Shown: in pieces, positions 5,677-9,728 of the stretch
How the letters are laid out: every line of letters starts with the position of its first letter
How positions within the stretch are numbered: position 1 is the first letter of the stretch
Source of the DNA: Planctomycetota bacterium
Lineage (GTDB): Bacteria > Planctomycetota > UBA8108
Direction: 5' to 3'
Assembly: GCA_002695115.1 (NCBI GenBank)
Contig: NZOA01000061.1
Span: 14,338 to 24,065, forward strand
Length of the DNA stretch: 9,728 nucleotides
The notes under the pieces: generated by a model
Databases searched by the model: none
What the model was told of the DNA's origin: nothing
Seen by the model: only the letters and a program-made list of their open reading frames with translations
Program-made: the position numbers and the translations under genes

Positions 5677-5718
5677 AAAATGGCTCAGCCCGGCTCAAAA
5701 TAGGGTCAGTCCCGCTTC
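5677..5718 (+). repeat. Imperfect 20-bp tandem repeat, REP-like in appearance
   Basis: Two adjacent units (5677-5696 and 5697-5718) align over nearly their whole length: AAAAT-GGCTCAG-CCC against AAAATAGGGTCAGTCCC, each followed by a similar GC(T)C end. The second unit resembles, from memory, motifs flanking REP-associated tyrosine transposase genes. No inverted partner and no transposase are present in the window, so this may be a solitary remnant or chance. Confidence 0.3.
5680..5703 (+). CDS. Possible seven-codon leader peptide frame upstream of tsaB
   Basis: An ATG at 5680 opens a frame encoding MAQPGSK and ends at TAG. A full AGGAGG (5669-5674) lies 5 nt before it, ideal spacing and the strongest ribosome binding site in the plus-strand half, while tsaB itself has none. 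It lies 136 nt before tsaB. It could be a leader peptide. Against this, it falls inside the tandem repeat at 5677-5718, has no codon run suggesting attenuation, and may be fortuitous. Confidence 0.25.
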   Translation: MAQPGSK

Positions 5719-5738
5719 GCAGGGGCCATTTAAGGGTT

Positions 5739-5761
5739 GTTTGGTCGGCTAGCCGTTTGGT
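5739..5761. promoter_or_regulatory. Palindrome flanked by direct repeats, operator-like
   Basis: A 10-bp perfect palindrome, CGGCTAGCCG (5746-5755), is bounded by two identical GTTTGGT heptamers (5739-5745 and 5755-5761) spaced 16 bp apart. The unit lies 79 bp before tsaB. The symmetry and spacing are like a protein-binding site, but I recognise no regulator. Confidence 0.3.
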
Positions 5762-5839
5762 AGCTCAGCCTTCATGGGTTAAGCTTCCCTCCGATAAAGT
5801 CCGCCGCTTTCGTTTCCATCTCGAAGTTCCGTCTTATCC

Positions 5840-6589
5840 ATGGTTTTTTTAGCAATTGAAACTTCCGATCCGCAGGGCAGCCTGGCCCTCTTTGATGCCG
5901 GGGGAGTGCGTGAGGAGGAATTTTTTTCCGAGGACATGGCCCATGCCCGGGAGTTCGCCGCTCGGATCGATGGCCTGCTTCGCCGCAGCGGCCTCACTCC
6001 TCGGGAACTTCGGGGTATCAGCGTGAGCGCAGGTCCGGGCTCCTATACCGGCTGCAGGGTCGGAGTAACAGCGGCGAAGACACTGGGCATCGCCCTGCGG
6101 ATACCTGTCGTGGCGGTTTCTTCGCTCGAGGTGATGGCGGCCTCCGCTATGGAATCCGCCCGGGTAGAACTCGCGGATGACGAACATCCCCTCGATGTCT
6201 TCGTTCCGGTTCTCGATGGCAGGAGAGGTTTTTTTTACGGGGCGCTCTTCAGGCACGGCGGCGGGGGACGGCCGATCCGTGAGGCGGAGGACCAGGTCGC
6301 TTCGCTCGCTGAGCTCGCCGATGTCCTCGAGGGGCCGGCCTGGGTCCTTGGCGCCGGAGCCGACGAGTTTCTCCGCGGTCTCGAGGCCTCCGGCGGCGGC
6401 CGGGGCTATCGCCGTGGTCTCGCCGAATGGGATCAGCCTCACGCCGCGACGCTTGCCAGGCTGTCGTTGGAGCCGCTGGCGGAGTCGAGCTTCGACCGGG
6501 AGACGGTTCACTCGCTGAGCCCCGCCTACCTGCGGCCTTCCGAACCCGAGATCGTGCTGGCGAGGAAGCTCGCGGGAGAAGACAGATGA
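5840..6589 (+). CDS. tsaB: tRNA t6A synthesis protein TsaB
   Basis: TsaB is the inactive ASKHA-fold partner that dimerises with TsaD and, with TsaE, transfers the threonylcarbamoyl group to A37 of ANN-decoding tRNAs. The 249-residue protein (family about 220-240) begins with the strand MVFLAIETS (1-9), then shows SAGPGSYTGCRVGVTAAKTL (63-82), the family's central signature, followed by IPVVAVSSLEVMA (88-100), PVLDGRRGFFYGALF (123-137) and the C-terminal SPAYLRPSEPE (227-237). The ATG at 5840 fits the family N-terminus although no Shine-Dalgarno site precedes it. Runs of seven and eight Ts (5844-5850, 6229-6236) are read in frame. An AsmA-like gene follows 15 nt after the stop. Confidence 0.93.
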   Translation: MVFLAIETSDPQGSLALFDAGGVREEEFFSEDMAHAREFAARIDGLLRRSGLTPRELRGISVSAGPGSYTGCRVGVTAAKTLGIALRIPVVAVSSLEVMAASAMESARVELADDEHPLDVFVPVLDGRRGFFYGALFRHGGGGRPIREAEDQVASLAELADVLEGPAWVLGAGADEFLRGLEASGGGRGYRRGLAEWDQPHAATLARLSLEPLAESSFDRETVHSLSPAYLRPSEPEIVLARKLAGEDR

Positions 6590-6591
6590 CG

Positions 6592-6597
6592 AAGGAG
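6592..6597 (+). promoter_or_regulatory. Shine-Dalgarno site fixing the TTG start of the AsmA-like gene
   Basis: AAGGAG lies 7 nt before the TTG at 6605 and begins two bases after the tsaB stop. No ATG or GTG occurs at a fitting place, so this site decides the start. Confidence 0.75.
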
Positions 6598-6604
6598 TCG
6601 AGAA

Positions 6605-9600
6605 TTGTCGCCTAGGCTGCGCAAATCGAGATTGGCCCTGATCCTGGGCGGCCTGCTGCTCATCATCCTGGTGATCGTGGTCATCAACGTACGGCTTGCC
6701 ATGCGTCCGGAGGCCGTGGAGGCGAGGGTTCGGTCGATTCTCGGTGATTACCTCAGCGCCCCCTTTGAAATCGATTCCGCCGAGCTCGACCTGTCCCGGG
6801 GGGTGCTCCTGAGCGGGCTGCGCATCTCCGAGCCCCGGCGCCGTGAGGGAGAAGAACGGAGGCTGCTCGAGTTTCCCCGGATCAGGATCGTTCCCGACTA
6901 CGGGAAGCTCTTTTTCGGGAGCTTCGAGCCGGCGCTCGTTTTTTTCGAGGGTGGAGAGATCGATGCGATCGTCGGCGAGGATGGAATACTGAACCTCTCA
7001 GAGCTGCTGAGGGAGGACCCATCGGCGCGTTCCCGGGCGAAGCCGGACGCCGGGTCCGGAGGCCCCCCGCCTCGTCTGCCGGCCTTCCGGTTGCGCGGCC
7101 TGCGGGTGCGCTATGCCGACAAACGAAGCGGGCTGGCGCTGGCGGCGGAGGACCTGGACCTGTCGCTGAGCTCGTCGGAAGCAGGCGTGCTCCTCGCCAC
7201 CGCCGCTTTTCGGATCGAGGGAGCCGCGCGGGTAGAGGCGAGTGGCCGGCTGCCGGGGGGAATCGCCCTCCTGGAGGAGGGCCCCCTGGATGTTGACTTT
7301 TCCGTCTACAAGCTCGATCCGGCTGGAAAGCTCGCCTCGGTCCTGGATGAGAAGATAGGCAAGCTTGTGAAGGAACGGTCGTTCAGCGGCAGCCTCGATC
7401 TCGAGGGCGCCCTGCGTTACGAGGGGAAATCCGGCCTGCGCGTTACCCGGCTCGCGGCGAATCTCGCCGGCTGCGGGCTGGTGGTGCCGGGCGTGGAGCG
7501 GCCCCTGAGGCTGACTGCCGGCTCGATCGAGTTTCTAGGCGACCGCCTCGAGCTTCACGAGGTCCGGGGGCAAATCGCCGGCGGGGTCCTGAGCGCCAGC
7601 GGCAACGTCGGACTTGACCTTGCCAATGGTTCCGTTACCACCCTGAAGGGCTCGCTGCGGGTGGATTCGCTTCTCGTCGATGGAGAGCTTCTCGCCGCCC
7701 TGGCGCCGGGGATCGACAGGTCTTACCCCGGTATAGATATCCGGGGCCGGGTAGGACTCGTCTGCGAAGCAGCCAGGGAGGTGAAGTATCCTCCCGCTCT
7801 CGAGACTCTCAGCGCCAGGGTGGAACTCACGGATTTCCAGATCACCCACGAGGATCTTCCCTATCCCGTCGAGAAGCTCTCGGGTGTTCTTGAGCTGGAC
7901 AAGGGCCTGCTGAAGGTCGGAGAAACACTGACGGGAAAGGTGGGGACCGCGCGGCTGGCGATCTCGGAGGTGAAGCTCGCCCTCGGAGGCGATGGGGCCT
8001 CCGATGTCGTCATCGACATCGGCGGTAAAGACCCCGTCGAATGTCTCGCCCTCGATGGACGGTTGCGCGGCATCCTGGATGAGGAGGCCGTCAAGGTATG
8101 GGACGGCCTGAGCCCCTCGGGTTGGGTCGCTGCAAAGGCCAGGGTCAATTGGCCGCCGGCTCCGGGCGAGGGAGAGGAGGCGCTCGAGCCCTACGTCATC
8201 CTCTCTGTCTATCCCAGGGAACTGAAGATCAGCTATCGGGGATTTCCCTACGCGGTGGAAAGGATCAGCGGGGAGGCGGTCTACGATTCACGCCGCCGGA
8301 GCATCGATACCCTTGATCTCGAGGGGTGGCATGGAGAGCGAAAGATCGTCTGCAAAGGCTCGTCCGTGCTCGGTGAGAAGCTCGATCTCAGCATCTCCTG
8401 TGACAAGCTTGAATACGACAAGGACATTCGCGCCGCGCTCAAGCCGGAGGTTGCCGAGCTGATTGATACCTTCGCCTTCAAGGGAGGCTTCAAGACGAAC
8501 GTGGTGATCTCTACGGGTGAAGATGGGGAGTTGCGGGCGAGGACGGTGCTCGATCTTCTCGCCGGAGAGATTAGGCCGGTTGATTTCCCATACCGGCTTC
8601 GCCTCGCCGCAGGCCGGATCGTCCTGGAGGATAGGCAGAGGGTTGATTTCAGCGGCTTTCAGACGACTGCTGGGCAAGGGCCCCAGGTCTCGTTCGACGG
8701 CAACCTGCGTAGCCGCGAGGGAAGCAGAAGGCTCGAGTACAGCCTGCGGTTGAAGGATTTCGAGCTCGAAAAAAATTTCCGGGAGGCCTTCCCTCCCCAG
8801 CTTCAGAACCTGATCGGCGGCCTGGGTTTGCAGGGCGCCTTCTCGGGCAGGTTGAGTGGCTGGTACCTGAAGGATCTCGATGACCCCGCCAACAGTAAGA
8901 CCTATTTCGAGGGAACCGAGATCCGGACGAAGAATGCCGCCGTCAACTTCGGCGTCAAGGTCAGTGGGATGGATGCCCAGGGCCGTTTTACCGGCGGGCA
9001 CAGCAGGGAGCGTCCGAATCATTTCTGGGGCGAGGTCAAGGTCGAGAGGGCGCGTTTCAATCGTCTGCAGCTCACCGATGGCGACATTCTGTTCGCTTTC
9101 GGAGAGCCGCACGACCGTATCCGGAGGCTGGTGGACAACGCCGAGGTTCCCGGAGAGAAGGGGCCCTATCTCTCCAGCAGCATCATCAGCCGTCTCTCGA
9201 AGGGAGATGTTTCCGACACCTTCCAGATGAGCATCGCCTCCCCTAATTTCTACAGGGGCCGTCTCGATGGCATGCTCTATGTCGACACCGGCGAGAAGGT
9301 GGGTGATCTTGGCGGCGAGTTCGCGGCTTCCGGCATCCAGTTGTCGGAGGCTTCCGGAGATGTTTTCGGCCTCGTCGACAATGGAATCGGCGGTGAGGCG
9401 TCCGGCAAGGTATTTTTCGCGGGCAAGACCGGTGACCAGCGGTCGATCCGCGGTGAGGGCTACGGCTCCATCAAGGATGGAGAGCTTGCCCAGCTGCCGC
9501 TCTTCCTGGGGATCTTCAAGCTCTTCAAGATCCCTAACCTGATCAATCTCGGCTTCTCGGATCTTTTCACCCGCTCGAAGATCGACACCTTGAGCATTCC

Positions 9601-9728
9601 TTACACCATAGAGGATGGCCGCTTCCTGACCAAAAAATTGGAGATGAAGAGCAGCAACTCCGCTCTCTCCTTTTCCGGGACGGGGAGCATGGACTTCGAC
9701 GGGAACCTCGCGCTCGAACTCGAACCGC
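6605..9728 (+). CDS. AsmA/TamB-like envelope protein (truncated at the window edge)
   Basis: 1,041 codons are visible without a stop. Residues 10-29 form one strongly hydrophobic signal-anchor helix after a basic N-terminus (RLRKSR), so the body should lie in the periplasm. The rest is long, polar and rich in alternating hydrophobic residues, with repeated 'f-x-G-x-l' strand patterns, typical of the AsmA, YhdP and TamB bridge-like proteins that move phospholipids between inner and outer membranes. A Pro/Gly/Ala linker sits near 139-156. Residues about 960-1041, with LPLFLGIFKLFKIPNL, then YTIEDGRF and a SFSGTGSMDFDG stretch, resemble the AsmA C-terminal domain, so the end is probably near. 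The start is TTG with AAGGAG 7 nt upstream. It shares the tsaB reading frame, separated by the TGA at 6587-6589, and is probably co-transcribed. The exact subfamily is not determined. Confidence 0.82.
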   Translation, partial: MSPRLRKSRLALILGGLLLIILVIVVINVRLAMRPEAVEARVRSILGDYLSAPFEIDSAELDLSRGVLLSGLRISEPRRREGEERRLLEFPRIRIVPDYGKLFFGSFEPALVFFEGGEIDAIVGEDGILNLSELLREDPSARSRAKPDAGSGGPPPRLPAFRLRGLRVRYADKRSGLALAAEDLDLSLSSSEAGVLLATAAFRIEGAARVEASGRLPGGIALLEEGPLDVDFSVYKLDPAGKLASVLDEKIGKLVKERSFSGSLDLEGALRYEGKSGLRVTRLAANLAGCGLVVPGVERPLRLTAGSIEFLGDRLELHEVRGQIAGGVLSASGNVGLDLANGSVTTLKGSLRVDSLLVDGELLAALAPGIDRSYPGIDIRGRVGLVCEAAREVKYPPALETLSARVELTDFQITHEDLPYPVEKLSGVLELDKGLLKVGETLTGKVGTARLAISEVKLALGGDGASDVVIDIGGKDPVECLALDGRLRGILDEEAVKVWDGLSPSGWVAAKARVNWPPAPGEGEEALEPYVILSVYPRELKISYRGFPYAVERISGEAVYDSRRRSIDTLDLEGWHGERKIVCKGSSVLGEKLDLSISCDKLEYDKDIRAALKPEVAELIDTFAFKGGFKTNVVISTGEDGELRARTVLDLLAGEIRPVDFPYRLRLAAGRIVLEDRQRVDFSGFQTTAGQGPQVSFDGNLRSREGSRRLEYSLRLKDFELEKNFREAFPPQLQNLIGGLGLQGAFSGRLSGWYLKDLDDPANSKTYFEGTEIRTKNAAVNFGVKVSGMDAQGRFTGGHSRERPNHFWGEVKVERARFNRLQLTDGDILFAFGEPHDRIRRLVDNAEVPGEKGPYLSSSIISRLSKGDVSDTFQMSIASPNFYRGRLDGMLYVDTGEKVGDLGGEFAASGIQLSEASGDVFGLVDNGIGGEASGKVFFAGKTGDQRSIRGEGYGSIKDGELAQLPLFLGIFKLFKIPNLINLGFSDLFTRSKIDTLSIPYTIEDGRFLTKKLEMKSSNSALSFSGTGSMDFDGNLALELEP

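Larger units (their letters stand above)
5419..5839. other. 421-bp divergent intergenic region between tpiA and tsaB
   Basis: No conventional gene is supported here. Reading left to right, it holds the tpiA leader with alternative hairpins (5465-5529), the tpiA promoter (5583-5611) with a possible overlapping promoter facing tsaB, a seven-codon frame with a strong ribosome binding site (5680-5703) inside an imperfect 20-bp tandem repeat, and a palindrome bounded by direct repeats (5739-5761). The final 78 bp before tsaB show nothing I can name and no Shine-Dalgarno site. Confidence 0.7.

Noticed and set aside
5755..5790. tRNA-like A-box (GGTAGCTCAGC)
   Set aside because: No acceptor stem pairing, no anticodon arm and no GGTTCGAATCC-type T-loop follow, so it is not a tRNA.
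6229..6236. Run of eight Ts in tsaB as a possible slippage or frameshift site
   Set aside because: The frame is intact on both sides and encodes conserved-type residues (GFFYGA), so no frameshift is needed.
6586..6615. Nine-codon ATG frame overlapping the tsaB stop
   Set aside because: Although it overlaps in ATGA fashion, it ends at once, and the nearby AAGGAG serves the in-frame TTG at 6605.
8288..9112. Open minus-strand frame of 274 codons inside the AsmA-like gene
   Set aside because: It lies wholly opposite a better-supported gene, shows no motif, and is explained by GC-biased codon use leaving the antisense strand free of stops.

Overview
The window looks like chromosomal housekeeping DNA from a GC-rich, diderm bacterium. 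A Planctomycetota or other PVC-like lineage is my best guess, at moderate to low confidence. The hints are an omega-subunit core of the planctomycete kind (VGGKFRLTSLIQKR), CoaC and CoaB encoded as two separate proteins, several genes without a clear Shine-Dalgarno site, and a large AsmA/TamB-like envelope protein, which implies an outer membrane. I see no mobile element, CRISPR array, rRNA or tRNA.

Left arm, minus strand, read right to left from about 5.6 kb to base 1: tpiA, secG, yicC, gmk (TTG start), rpoZ, coaC, coaB, then the 5' part of ftsK, which runs off the left edge. Spacing is tight (8-nt overlap yicC/gmk, 23 nt gmk/rpoZ, 4-nt overlap coaC/coaB). A good sigma70-type promoter (TTGACA-17-TACTAT) lies about 165-190 nt upstream of tpiA, so tpiA to coaB may be one operon. 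The yicC-gmk-rpoZ-coaBC order is the ancient arrangement also seen in Firmicutes. The products serve glycolysis, protein secretion, RNA turnover, GMP phosphorylation, transcription and coenzyme A synthesis. ftsK follows a 141-nt gap and may have its own promoter.

Right arm, plus strand: tsaB (tRNA t6A synthesis), then, 15 nt after its stop and in the same frame, a TTG-initiated AsmA-like protein of more than 1,000 residues, cut by the right edge. It has one N-terminal membrane anchor and a long beta-rich body.

The least explained DNA is the 421-bp divergent gap between tpiA and tsaB. It holds the tpiA promoter, a leader with mutually exclusive hairpins and a T8 tract, a seven-codon reading frame with a perfect Shine-Dalgarno site lying in an imperfect 20-bp tandem repeat, and a palindrome flanked by direct repeats. 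The other notable pattern is a GC-rich hairpin without a U-tract in every intercistronic gap of more than 40 nt in the left arm. I found no clearly new multi-gene system; the candidates of interest are regulatory.
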